In this document: positions 1 through 7,872 of the stretch, piece by piece
Numbering within the stretch: the first letter of the stretch is position 1
How the letters are laid out: each line of letters starts with the position of its first letter
DNA from: Streptomyces sp. LUP30
GTDB lineage: Bacteria > Actinomycetota > Actinomycetes > Streptomycetales > Streptomycetaceae
DNA: 36,987 nucleotides
Reading direction: 5' to 3'
Assembly (NCBI RefSeq): GCF_001746365.1
Contig: NZ_MJAJ01000061.1
Coordinates: 1 to 36,987, forward strand
The notes under the pieces: model-generated
What the model saw: only the letters and a program-made list of their open reading frames with translations
Told to the model about the DNA's origin: nothing
Databases searched by the model: none
Translations under genes and position numbers: made by a program

Positions 1-1310
1 GGCGACCGTCCGGGATTCCGTCGCGACGACCGTGGCGACCGTCCCGGCTTCCGCCGCGACGATCGCGGGGACCGTCCGGGATTCCGTCGTGACGACCGTG
101 GGGACCGTCCCGCCGTCCGTCGTGACGACGATCGTGGGGGGAGCGGCAGGCGCGACGACAACCGCGGTGGCGGTTACGGTCGTCGGGATGACAGTCGTGG
201 CGGTGGCTTCGCTGGTCGTGAGCGTGACCGTGGTCATGATGGCGGCGGTTTCGGCCGCCGGGACGACCGTCGTGATGATCGGCGTGACGACCGTCGTGAG
301 GGGGACCGGGGGTCCCGGCCCGCGTTCCAGCGGGACGACCGCGGCGACCGTGGGCCGCGTCGGGACGACCGCGGTGGCGACCGTCCGGGCTTCCGTCGTG
401 ACGACCGTGGCGACCGGGGCGACCGCCCTGCCTTCCGCCGCGACGACCGTCGGGACGACCGGCGCGACGACCGCCGCGACGACCGTGGCGACCGTCCGGG
501 ATTCCGTCGCGACGACCGTGGCGACCGTCCCGGCTTCCGCCGCGACGATCGCGGGGACCGTCCGGGATTCCGTCGTGACGACCGTGGGGACCGTCCCGCC
601 GTCCGTCGTGACGACGATCGTGGGGGGAGCGGCAGGCGCGACGACAACCGCGGTGGCGGTTACGGTCGTCGGGATGACAGTCGTGGCGGTGGCTTCGCTG
701 GTCGTGAGCGTGACCGTGGTCATGATGGCGGCGGTTTCGGCCGCCGGGACGACCGTCGTGATGATCGGCGTGACGACCGTCGTGAGGGGGACCGGGGGTC
801 CCGGCCCGCGTTCCAGCGGGACGACCGCGGCGACCGTGGGCCGCGTCGGGACGACCGCGGTGGCGACCGTCCGGGCTTCCGTCGTGACGACCGTGGCGAC
901 CGTCCCGGCTTCCGCCGCGACGATCGCGGGGACCGTCCGGGATTCCGTCGTGACGACCGTGGGGACCGTCCCGCCGTCCGTCGTGACGACGATCGTGGGG
1001 GGAGCGGCAGGCGCGACGACAACCGCGGTGGCGGTTACGGTCGTCGGGATGACAGTCGTGGCGGTGGCTTCGCTGGTCGTGAGCGTGACCGTGGTCATGA
1101 TGGCGGCGGTTTCGGCCGCCGGGACGACCGTCGTGATGATCGGCGTGACGACCGTCGTGAGGGGGACCGGGGGTCCCGGCCCGCGTTCCAGCGGGACGAC
1201 CGCGGCGACCGTGGGCCGCGTCGGGACGACCGCGGTGGCGACCGTCCGGGCTTCCGTCGTGACGACCGTGGCGACCGGGGCGACCGCCCTGCCTTCCGCC
1301 GCGACGACCG
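1..1310 (+). repeat. Tandem array of near-perfect 375/486-bp direct repeats inside the coding region
   Basis: Three copies begin at 30, 516 and 891, giving periods of 486 and 375 bp (162 and 125 codons). Copies one and three are identical by eye over 420 bp (30-449 and 891-1310). Copy two matches both over about 387 bp. The longer first unit carries an extra 111 bp (37 codons) of RDD-type sequence. Bases 1-29 match 487-515, so the array probably continues upstream of the window. All unit lengths are multiples of three, so the frame is kept. Within each unit there are shorter repeats of about 24-33 bp encoding GDRPGFRRDDR-like motifs. The lack of silent differences points to recent duplication or gene conversion. 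Confidence 0.93.
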
Positions 1311-2358
1311 GCGCGACGACCGCCGCGACGACCGGCGTGACGACCGGCGTGACGATCGTGGTGGGTTCCGGGGGCGGGACGACCGTGGCGCTGCCCCTCG
1401 CGGTCCCCGCCGGGACGACCGTGGTGGACGGCCCGGTGGTTTCCGCGGGCGCGACGGGCGTGACGACCGTCGGGACGATCGCGGCGGCAGCCGTTTCCGC
1501 GACGACCGGGACCGGGACCGCGAGCCGATCAAGCGTCTGCCGATCCCCGAGGACGTCACCGGCGAGGAGATCGACAAGGACGTACGGCAGGAGCTGATGA
1601 GCCTGCCCAAGACGCTCGCCGACGACGTCGCCAAGAACCTGGTGATGGTCGCCCGGCTGATCGACGAGGAACCCGAGCGCGCCTACGCGTACTCCAAGAT
1701 CGCCCTGCGGCTCGCCTCGCGGGTCGCCGCCGTCCGGGAGGCCGGCGGATTCGCCGCGTACGCCAACCAGAAGTACAGCGAGGCGCTCGCCGAGTTCCGG
1801 GCTGCCCGGCGGATGAGCGGCTCCGCGGAGCTGTGGCCCGTCATGGCCGACTGTGAGCGTGGGCTCGGGCGGCCGGAGAAGGCTCTGGACATGGCCGGCG
1901 CTCCCGAGGTGAACAAGCTCGACAAGGCGGGACAGGTGGAGATGCGGCTCGTCGCGGCCGGCGCCCGCCGTGACATGGGACAGCTGGACGCCGCCATCGT
2001 GACGCTGCAGAGCCCCGAGCTGGCGGCCGGTTCCGTCCAGCCGTGGACCGCGCGGTTGCGGTACGCGTACGCCGACGCCCTGCTCGCCGCCGGGCGTGAG
2101 GGCGAAGCGCGGGAGTGGTTCGCCAAGGCCGTCGAGGCGGACCGGGACGGCAGCACCGATGCCTCCGACCGGCTCGCCGAGCTGGACGGGGTGGACTTCG
2201 TCGACGCCCTGGACGAAGAAGGGACCGACGGGGGCGACGTGGCTGACGAGGCCGTCGCGACCGTTGGGACCGACGAGGTCGCCGTGAAGAAGGCGGCGGA
2301 GGCGGAGGACGTCGAGGACGCCGCCGACGACGCGAAGGTCGAGCGCGACGAGGACTGA
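1..2358 (+). CDS. Arg/Asp/Gly-rich repeat protein with TPR-like C-terminal domain (5' end outside window)
   Basis: The gene is open from base 1 in the frame that ends with the TGA at 2358, so its start lies upstream. Residues 1 to about 505 of the visible part are a highly charged low-complexity region built from motifs such as GDRPGFRRDD, RRDDRRDDR and GGGYGRRDD. It is encoded by large tandem DNA repeats listed separately. The last 270 residues, from about KRLPIPEDVTGEEIDKDVRQ, are ordinary helical sequence with TPR-like helix pairs (for example AYSKIALRLASR, YSEALAEFRAARRM, EAREWFAKAVEAD), followed by a Glu/Asp-rich tail. TPR domains bind proteins; Arg/Gly/Asp-rich tails often bind RNA or form condensates, but no function is shown here. 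Frame choice is safe because the helical domain reads in this frame; the other open frames are composition artefacts. It converges on the DUF1015 gene. Confidence 0.85.
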   Translation, partial: GDRPGFRRDDRGDRPGFRRDDRGDRPGFRRDDRGDRPAVRRDDDRGGSGRRDDNRGGGYGRRDDSRGGGFAGRERDRGHDGGGFGRRDDRRDDRRDDRREGDRGSRPAFQRDDRGDRGPRRDDRGGDRPGFRRDDRGDRGDRPAFRRDDRRDDRRDDRRDDRGDRPGFRRDDRGDRPGFRRDDRGDRPGFRRDDRGDRPAVRRDDDRGGSGRRDDNRGGGYGRRDDSRGGGFAGRERDRGHDGGGFGRRDDRRDDRRDDRREGDRGSRPAFQRDDRGDRGPRRDDRGGDRPGFRRDDRGDRPGFRRDDRGDRPGFRRDDRGDRPAVRRDDDRGGSGRRDDNRGGGYGRRDDSRGGGFAGRERDRGHDGGGFGRRDDRRDDRRDDRREGDRGSRPAFQRDDRGDRGPRRDDRGGDRPGFRRDDRGDRGDRPAFRRDDRRDDRRDDRRDDRRDDRGGFRGRDDRGAAPRGPRRDDRGGRPGGFRGRDGRDDRRDDRGGSRFRDDRDRDREPIKRLPIPEDVTGEEIDKDVRQELMSLPKTLADDVAKNLVMVARLIDEEPERAYAYSKIALRLASRVAAVREAGGFAAYANQKYSEALAEFRAARRMSGSAELWPVMADCERGLGRPEKALDMAGAPEVNKLDKAGQVEMRLVAAGARRDMGQLDAAIVTLQSPELAAGSVQPWTARLRYAYADALLAAGREGEAREWFAKAVEADRDGSTDASDRLAELDGVDFVDALDEEGTDGGDVADEAVATVGTDEVAVKKAAEAEDVEDAADDAKVERDED

Positions 2359-2380
2359 CGGCGAGGACTGACGTACGACG

Positions 2381-2415
2381 AGGGGCGGGATCCGGTGTCA
2401 CCGGGTCCCGCCCCT
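2381..2415. terminator. Bidirectional hairpin terminator between convergent genes
   Basis: A 10-bp stem (AGGGGCGGGA with TCCCGCCCCT) encloses a second 5-bp stem (CCGGT with ACCGG) and a GTC loop, joined by a T.G pair, so about 16 pairs in all. It lies between the convergent stops at 2358 and 2430 and would serve both genes. Confidence 0.8.
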
Positions 2416-2429
2416 TCGTGCGTCCGGGC

Positions 2430-3713
2430 TCAGGCGTCGAGTGCGCGCAGGACCAGTCCCGAGGCCGGCTTGGGGCCGAACGACGTCGACTTGCGGGGCA
2501 TGGTGACGCCCTGGCGGGCCAGGTCGCGGACGACCTCCTCGCGGACGGGGTGCAGCAGGACCGCCGTACCGCCGTGGCGTTCCGCCTTCCGCACGGTCGC
2601 CGCGGTGTCGTGGATGTAGGCGATGCGGGCGGGGTCGTCCTCCGGGATGTCCCATATGTGGTCGAGGAGCGTGGCGTGCAGGACCGTCGCGTCCAGGGTG
2701 CGCCAGGCCTCCGGGCGGTCGGTGGGGATCGTTCGGGCGAGGAGGGACGGGTCCGGGCGGTCGACGAGGTGGAAGGCGCCGTCGCCCGCGAGAAGGAACG
2801 CGTTGCCCGCGCAGGCGGCGTCGGCCAGGACGTCGAGGGCCTGCGGGAGGGCGACGTCCAGGGGCCGGACGCGGAAGTGCGCGTCGAGCGCGGCCAGGGC
2901 CTCGGCGACCGGCAGGCCGTGCAGGAGGCGGTGGATGGCGCGTACGCGCAAGGGGTAGCGCGCCGTGTCCACCAGGAGGACGAGACCATGGTCCCAGGGA
3001 CCGGGTTCGGTCTGCTCGGCGCGCAGCCTGAGATACGTCGCCCAGCGGTGGTGGCCGTCGGCGATAAGGGCCTGGCGGCGGGAGAGGTCCTGCTGGACGC
3101 GGGCCGTCTCGGCGGGGTCGGTGATCGCCCAGAGCCGGTGGCTGTAGCCGTCCTCCGTGGTGGTGGACAGGAGCGGGGGGAGGGCGGCCGCGCGGTCCAC
3201 GGCCTCCGCCGCGGCGCCGTCGCCCCGGTAGGTGAGCAGGAGGGGTTCGAGGTTCGCGTGGGTGGCGCGCATCAGGGCGGCGCGGTCCGCGACGATGTGC
3301 GGCATGACGTCCTCGTGGGGCAGGACGACGCCCTCCGAGGGCTCCGAGACGCGCAGGGCGCCGATGAGGCCGCGCTGGAGCATGCCGTCGGCGTGGCGCT
3401 GCTCGTAGACGTACAGGGCGGGCTCGGGGTCGGCCGTGAGGACGCCCTCGGAGAGCCAGCGGCGCAGGGTGTCGGCGGCCTGTTCGTTGCGGGCGGCGGG
3501 GGTGGCGGCCTGAGGGAGGATCAGGCGGACGATGTTGTACGGGTCCGCGTCCTGGAGGTGATGCAGGCCGTCGGGGCGTACCACGACGTCGTACGGCGGA
3601 GAGGTGACGGCGGCGAGACTGCCGACCCGGTCGGGGTCGTAGCGCAGGCCTCGGAACGGGGTGAGTTCCAGGCCTCGGGGCGCCGTCGCCTCGGAGGGAC
3701 CTGCTGTGTTCAT
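2430..3713 (-). CDS. DUF1015 family protein
   Basis: 427 residues beginning MNTAGPSEATAPRGLELTPF. The opening ELTPFRGLRYDPDRVG, then SLAAVTSPPYDVV and DPYNIVRLILP, with later YVYEQRHADG, ALIADGHHRWATYLRLR and LVDTARYPLRVRAIHR, are the pattern I know from the DUF1015 family (sometimes annotated as HTH-domain or SerC-neighbour protein). The biochemical function is unknown to me. The family normally starts close to the ELTPFRGLRY motif, so I chose the internal ATG at 3713 rather than the 89-residue longer open frame. No clear ribosome site precedes it. A TACGAT -10-like hexamer ends six bases before the ATG, so the mRNA may be leaderless. It is divergent from the HAD phosphatase gene and shares a 73-bp gap with it. 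Confidence 0.85.
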   Translation of the reverse strand: MNTAGPSEATAPRGLELTPFRGLRYDPDRVGSLAAVTSPPYDVVVRPDGLHHLQDADPYNIVRLILPQAATPAARNEQAADTLRRWLSEGVLTADPEPALYVYEQRHADGMLQRGLIGALRVSEPSEGVVLPHEDVMPHIVADRAALMRATHANLEPLLLTYRGDGAAAEAVDRAAALPPLLSTTTEDGYSHRLWAITDPAETARVQQDLSRRQALIADGHHRWATYLRLRAEQTEPGPWDHGLVLLVDTARYPLRVRAIHRLLHGLPVAEALAALDAHFRVRPLDVALPQALDVLADAACAGNAFLLAGDGAFHLVDRPDPSLLARTIPTDRPEAWRTLDATVLHATLLDHIWDIPEDDPARIAYIHDTAATVRKAERHGGTAVLLHPVREEVVRDLARQGVTMPRKSTSFGPKPASGLVLRALDA

Positions 3714-3786
3714 CCCGGCATCGTACGTGTGTCGGTGGCGTGCGGGATGATCGAGGGAAAGCGGATCGAGCGAGGAGCGATGTGGA

Positions 3787-4815
3787 ATGAGCCGGAGCGT
3801 CAGGACGAAGCCCGAGGGCAGTGGGCAGGCCCTGAGCGAGGCGTACGACACGGCTCTGCTCGACCTCGACGGGGTGGTGTACGCCGGCGGGAACGCGATC
3901 GAGTACGCCGTCGACTCGCTCGCCTCCGCGCGGGCGGGCGGGATGCGGCTCGCGTACGTCACGAACAACGCGCTGCGCACGCCGGACGCGGTGGCGGGTC
4001 ATCTGTCGGAGCTGGGCATACCGACGGGGGCGCAGGACGTCATCACCTCGGCGCAGGCGGTGGCGCGGCTGATCGGCGAGCAGGTGCCGGGCGGGTCGCG
4101 GGTGCTGGTGATCGGCGGGGAAGGGCTGCGGGTCGCGTTGCGTGAGCGGGGGCTCGTGCCGGTGGAATCGGCGGACGACGACCCGGCGGCCGTGGTGCAG
4201 GGCTTCGGCGGGCCGGACCTGCCGTGGGGGCGGTTCGCGGAGGCGTCCTACGCCGTCGCGCGCGGGGTGCCGTGGTTCGCGTCCAACACGGATCTGACGA
4301 TTCCCAGCGGGCGTGGCATCGCGCCGGGCAACGGCGCGGCGGTGGAGGTCGTGCGGATCGCGACCGGCGCCGAGCCGCAGGTCGCGGGCAAGCCGCTGCC
4401 TCCCATGCACCGGGAGACGATCCTGCGCACGGGCGCGGAGCGGCCGTTGGTGGTCGGGGACCGGCTGGACACGGACATCGAGGGCGCGTTCAACGGTGAG
4501 GTCGACTCGTTGCTCGTCCTCACCGGCGTCACCGACGGGCCGCAACTGCTCGCCGCGCCGCCGCAGCACCGGCCGACGTTTGTCGACGCCGATCTGCGCG
4601 GGCTGCTCGCCGGGCAGCCGGAGGTCGCCGCTGAGGGGGACGGGTTCCGGTGCGGCGGCTGGACGGCCACGGCGGGGGCGGAGCGGCTGGAGCTGTCGGG
4701 TGAGGGCGAAGCCCTGGACGGGCTGCGGGCGTTGTGCGCGGCGGCCTGGACGGCGGCCGGGGACGGAGCCTGTGAGCTGGACGGGGGGAAGGCGCTGGCA
4801 CGGCTCGGCCTCTGA
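3787..4815 (+). CDS. HAD-superfamily subclass IIA hydrolase (NagD/phosphoglycolate phosphatase-like)
   Basis: 342 residues. Motif I is LLDLDGVVYAGG (nucleophile Asp26 and acid/base Asp28), motif II is the YVTNNALRTPD block near residue 58, the conserved Lys lies in VAGKPLPPMH, and motif III is VVGDRLDTDIEGA with two metal-binding acidic residues. The C2-type cap between motifs II and III and the TNN signature place it in HAD subclass IIA with NagD and 4-nitrophenyl phosphatase-like enzymes, which hydrolyse small phosphate esters in the cytoplasm. The real substrate cannot be read from sequence. The ATG is preceded by GAGGAG about ten bases upstream. The C-terminal 60 residues (from about AAEGDGFRCGG) extend beyond the usual NagD fold, as in other actinobacterial members. 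It is followed after 62 bp by the iron-uptake operon, which has its own control site. Confidence 0.9.
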   Translation: MSRSVRTKPEGSGQALSEAYDTALLDLDGVVYAGGNAIEYAVDSLASARAGGMRLAYVTNNALRTPDAVAGHLSELGIPTGAQDVITSAQAVARLIGEQVPGGSRVLVIGGEGLRVALRERGLVPVESADDDPAAVVQGFGGPDLPWGRFAEASYAVARGVPWFASNTDLTIPSGRGIAPGNGAAVEVVRIATGAEPQVAGKPLPPMHRETILRTGAERPLVVGDRLDTDIEGAFNGEVDSLLVLTGVTDGPQLLAAPPQHRPTFVDADLRGLLAGQPEVAAEGDGFRCGGWTATAGAERLELSGEGEALDGLRALCAAAWTAAGDGACELDGGKALARLGL

Positions 4816-4854
4816 CGCGTGTCGACGTGACGGACCGGGACCCCGGCGGCGTTA

Positions 4855-4873
4855 CGAGGGTAGGCTAACCTAA
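4855..4873 (+). promoter_or_regulatory. Iron box (DmdR1/IdeR/DtxR operator) overlapping the -10 of the uptake operon
   Basis: The consensus TTAGGTTAGGCTAACCTAA is matched at 16 of 19 positions; the right 13 bases (4861-4873) match exactly. The site contains TAGGCT (4861-4866), a good Streptomyces -10 hexamer (TAGNNT), and ends five bases before the GTG start, so iron-loaded repressor would block RNA polymerase directly. No convincing -35 was found. Confidence 0.85.
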
Positions 4874-4877
4874 CTGC

Positions 4878-5921
4878 GTGTTGGTCGACAGTGTTCCCGT
4901 ATCGCGCGCGGAGACCGCCCCCGCGCCCCCGAACCGCCGGGCGGTCCGCTCCGTCGGACTCCTGGCCGCCGTGGCGGTGCTGCTGCTGGTGGCGCTGGCG
5001 AGCATCGCCGTCGGGGCCAAGGAGTTGTCGGTCGCGCAGGTCTGGCACGGGTTGTTCCACGGCTCGGGGACCTACGCGGACGTCGTCGTCGACGAGCGGT
5101 TCTCGCGGACCGTGCTCGGGCTGCTCGTCGGGGCCGCGCTCGGCCTGTCGGGGGCCGTGCTGCAGGCGCTGACACGCAATCCGCTGGCCGATCCCGGACT
5201 GCTCGGGCTCAACGCGGGCGCGTCGGCCGCCGTCGTCACCGCCATCTCCTTCTTCGGCGTGACCAGCCTGAGCGGCTATGTGTGGTTCGCGTTCTCCGGA
5301 GCGGCCGCGGTCGGGGCGCTGGTCTGGTTCCTGGGCGGCAGCCGGGGGGCCACCCCGGTGCGGCTCGCGCTCGCCGGCACCGCGATCAGCGCCGCGCTCT
5401 ACGGATACCTCCAGGCCGTGATGATCCTGGACGACGCGGCGCTCGCCCGGATGCGTTTCTGGACCGTCGGCTCGCTGTCCTCGGCGACCGACGAGACCAT
5501 CCGGCAGGTGCTGCCCTTCCTCGTGGCCGGCACGCTCCTGGCGTTCGTCCTCGCCCGGCCGCTGAACGCCGTGGCGATGGGCGACGACACGGCCAAGGCG
5601 CTCGGCGCGAACCTGAACCGCACCCGGGCGCTGTCGATGCTCGCCGCGACCGTGCTGTGCGGCGCGGCGACCGCGGCCTGCGGACCGATCGTGTTCGTGG
5701 GGCTGATGGTCCCGCACGTGGTCCGTTCGTTCACCGGGCCCGACCTGCGCTGGATCATGCCGTACGCGGCGATCCTGTCGCCGGTGCTGCTGCTCGGCTC
5801 CGACGTCGTCGGCCGGGTCGTGGCCCGGCCGTCGGAGGTCCAGGTCGGCATCATCACCGCGATCATCGGCGGCCCGGTCTTCATCTTTCTCGTACGACGG
5901 CGGAGGACGGCCCAGCTGTGA
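4878..5921 (+). CDS. FecCD-family iron-siderophore ABC transporter permease 1
   Basis: 347 residues of an inner-membrane permease of the BtuC/FecCD type (about ten transmembrane helices expected). After a 25-residue cytoplasmic leader the first helix is LLAAVAVLLLVALASIAVG. Family signatures include RTVLGLLVGAALGLSGAVLQ, LTRNPLADPGLLGLNAGAS and, near the C-terminus, ACGPIVFVGLMVPHVVR. It would form a heterodimer with the next gene product and import a ferric siderophore when energised by the ATPase two genes down. The only in-frame starts before the first helix are this GTG and the TTG after it. No Shine-Dalgarno sequence precedes either, and the predicted -10 ends 11 bases upstream, so the transcript is probably leaderless or nearly so. 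Control by iron is inferred from the adjacent iron box. No substrate-binding lipoprotein gene lies in this cluster. Confidence 0.92.
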   Translation: MLVDSVPVSRAETAPAPPNRRAVRSVGLLAAVAVLLLVALASIAVGAKELSVAQVWHGLFHGSGTYADVVVDERFSRTVLGLLVGAALGLSGAVLQALTRNPLADPGLLGLNAGASAAVVTAISFFGVTSLSGYVWFAFSGAAAVGALVWFLGGSRGATPVRLALAGTAISAALYGYLQAVMILDDAALARMRFWTVGSLSSATDETIRQVLPFLVAGTLLAFVLARPLNAVAMGDDTAKALGANLNRTRALSMLAATVLCGAATAACGPIVFVGLMVPHVVRSFTGPDLRWIMPYAAILSPVLLLGSDVVGRVVARPSEVQVGIITAIIGGPVFIFLVRRRRTAQL

Positions 5922-6991
5922 AGAGTGCGCAGAAGAAGAATGCGCAGAAGCCCCCTCGCGGTCCCCGTGCGCTGCGCACCCCGGGCGGGCTGTCCGTCCG
6001 GCTGGAGCCGCGGACGCTGACCGTCGTCGTGCTGCTGGCGGTCGTCGCGCTCGCCGCGGGCGTGGTGCTCATCGGCACCGGCGACTTCCCGATCCCGGCG
6101 GGCGACGTCGTGCGGACCCTGTTCGGCGGCGGCGACGCCGGACAGGAGTTCGTCGTCAACGAACTGCGGCTGCCGCGGGTGCTCGTGGGACTGCTCGTGG
6201 GGGCCTCGCTGGGGCTCGGCGGTGCGCTGTTCCAGGCCGTTTCGCGCAACCCGCTGGGCAGCCCGGACGTGCTGGGGCTCGGGCAGGGGGCGACGGCCGG
6301 TGCGCTCGTGATGATCGTGCTGTTCTCCGGGAGCGCCGCCCAGGTGACCGTGGGCGCGCTCGTCGGCGGCCTCGTCACCGGGGCCCTGATCTACCTGCTG
6401 GCGTGGCGGCGGGGCGTCCACGGGTACCGGCTGGTGCTCGTCGGCATCGGCGTCTCGGCGGTCGCGACGGCGGTCAACGGATACCTCCTCACCAAGGCCG
6501 ACTTCGTCGATGCGGCCCGCGCCGTGGTGTGGATGACGGGCACGCTCGACGGCCGTGACTGGAAGCAGGTCTGGCCGCTGCTCGTGCTGGCCGGTGTGCT
6601 CGTGCCGCTCGTCCTCTCCCAGGCGCGCGGGCTGCGGATGATGGAGATGGGCGACGACGTCTCCCACGCGCTGGGCGTGCGCGTGGAGCGCGTACGGCTG
6701 GTGCTGATGGTGTCCGCCGTGCTGCTGACCGCGGCCGCCACCGCCGCCGCCGGACCGGTCGGTTTCGTGGCGCTCACCGCGCCGCAGCTCGCCCGCCGGC
6801 TGACCCGCTCGCCCGGACCGAACCTCGTGGCGTCCCTGTTCATGGGCGCCGCCCTGTTGGTGAGCGCCGACTGGGCCTCGCAACGGCTCTTCGGCGACGG
6901 GCAGTTGCCCGTGGGCGTGGTCACCGGCGTGCTCGGCGGCGTCTACCTGCTGTGGCTCCTCGTCACCGAGCGCAAGGCGGGCCGTATATGA
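5918..6991 (+). CDS. FecCD-family iron-siderophore ABC transporter permease 2
   Basis: 357 residues. The GTG start overlaps the previous stop as GTGA, which argues for translational coupling and against the much longer upstream open frame. A basic leader (KSAQKKNAQKPPRGPRALR) precedes the first helix VVVLLAVVALAAGVVLI. FecCD signatures are RLPRVLVGLLVGASLGLGGA, FQAVSRNPLGSPDVLGLGQG and AAGPVGFVALTAPQLARRL. It pairs with the upstream permease to form the membrane channel; a heteromeric pair of this kind is typical of ferric-siderophore importers such as FepD/FepG. The cytoplasmic coupling loop (MGDDVSHALGVRVERVRL) contains the usual ALG motif that docks the ATPase. Confidence in the family is high; the siderophore transported is unknown. 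Confidence 0.92.
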   Translation: MKSAQKKNAQKPPRGPRALRTPGGLSVRLEPRTLTVVVLLAVVALAAGVVLIGTGDFPIPAGDVVRTLFGGGDAGQEFVVNELRLPRVLVGLLVGASLGLGGALFQAVSRNPLGSPDVLGLGQGATAGALVMIVLFSGSAAQVTVGALVGGLVTGALIYLLAWRRGVHGYRLVLVGIGVSAVATAVNGYLLTKADFVDAARAVVWMTGTLDGRDWKQVWPLLVLAGVLVPLVLSQARGLRMMEMGDDVSHALGVRVERVRLVLMVSAVLLTAAATAAAGPVGFVALTAPQLARRLTRSPGPNLVASLFMGAALLVSADWASQRLFGDGQLPVGVVTGVLGGVYLLWLLVTERKAGRI

Positions 6992-7047
6992 CCGCCGCGG
7001 TCGACCGCCCCGGCGGCTCGGACGAACAGAACAACCGAAGGAGCACC

Positions 7048-7872
7048 GTGAACCGCCTGTCCGCCGAGGACGTCACCCTCGCCTACGACCAGAGGATCAT
7101 CGCCGAACAGCTCTCGGTGGAGATACCGGACAACTCCTTCACCGTGATCGTCGGACCGAACGCCTGCGGCAAGTCGACGCTGCTCCGGGCGTTGTCGCGG
7201 ATGCTGAAGCCGAGCCGGGGCCGGGTGCTGCTGGACGGGCAGGTCATCCAGTCGATGCCCGCGAAGAAGGTGGCGCGGACGCTGGGACTGCTGCCGCAGT
7301 CGTCCGTCGCGCCCGACGGGATCACCGTCGCCGACCTGGTGGGCCGCGGCCGCTACCCGCACCAGGGGGTCCTGCGGCAGTGGTCGGCCGAGGACGAGCG
7401 GGTGGTGCGGGAGTCCATGGCGCAGACCGGGGTCGCCGGGCTCGCCGACCGGTACGTCGACGAACTGTCCGGCGGCCAGCGCCAGCGGGTGTGGATCGCG
7501 ATGGCCCTCGCCCAGCAGACCCCGCTGCTGCTGCTCGACGAGCCCACCACGTACCTCGACATCCAGCACCAGATCGACGTCCTCGACCTGTGCGCCGAGC
7601 TTCACGAGGAGCAGGGGCGCACGCTCGTCGCGGTGCTGCACGACCTCAACCACGCGGCCCGGTACGCGACCCATCTGATCGCCCTGAAGGGCGGTGAGGT
7701 CGTCGCTCAGGGCGCGCCGGGCGAGATCGTCACCGCCGGTCTCGTCGAGGAGGTCTTCGGGCTGCGCTGCCAGGTCATCGACGACCCCGAGACGGGGACG
7801 CCGCTGGTGGTGCCGGCGGCGCGCAGGGCGCGGGCGGGAGCCGGGAGGGTCGCGGCTACAGAAGCTTCCTGA
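7048..7872 (+). CDS. FecE/FepC-type siderophore ABC transporter ATP-binding protein
   Basis: 274 residues from the chosen GTG. Walker A is GPNACGKST (residues 36-44), the Q-loop lies in LGLLPQSSVAPDGIT, the ABC signature is ELSGGQRQRVWIAMAL, Walker B is LLLLDEPTTYLD and the switch His is in AVLHDLNHAARYA. It is the cytoplasmic motor for the two upstream permeases. Two starts are possible. An ATG at 6988 overlaps the previous stop as ATGA and would add 20 residues (MTAAVDRPGGSDEQNNRRST) unlike any ABC domain. The GTG at 7048 is preceded by AAGGAG four bases away and begins NRLSAEDVTLAY, where family members normally begin. I prefer 7048. The 3' end overlaps the convergent SCP2 gene by 17 bases. 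Confidence 0.9.
   Translation: MNRLSAEDVTLAYDQRIIAEQLSVEIPDNSFTVIVGPNACGKSTLLRALSRMLKPSRGRVLLDGQVIQSMPAKKVARTLGLLPQSSVAPDGITVADLVGRGRYPHQGVLRQWSAEDERVVRESMAQTGVAGLADRYVDELSGGQRQRVWIAMALAQQTPLLLLDEPTTYLDIQHQIDVLDLCAELHEEQGRTLVAVLHDLNHAARYATHLIALKGGEVVAQGAPGEIVTAGLVEEVFGLRCQVIDDPETGTPLVVPAARRARAGAGRVAATEAS

Noticed and set aside
1..1310. Regularly repeated DNA that could be taken for a CRISPR array or a satellite
   Set aside because: The units are 375/486 bp, lie in frame within a coding gene and have no unique spacers.
32..1597. 521-residue open frame rich in Val, Thr and Ala (plus strand, frame 2) and long Ser/Arg/Pro open frames on the minus strand across the repeat array
   Set aside because: They are by-products of repeats without stop codons. 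Only the frame that encodes GDRPGFRRDD leads directly into the TPR-like domain.
2398..4569. 723-residue open frame on the minus strand over DUF1015 and the HAD phosphatase, plus a 575-residue one on the plus strand
   Set aside because: Both are GC-driven shadows. The protein families recognised in the other frames fix the coding frames.
5282..5917. Upstream extension of the second permease reading
   Set aside because: It is low-complexity and Arg-rich, runs inside the first permease gene and lacks family motifs. The GTGA overlap at 5918 is the true start.
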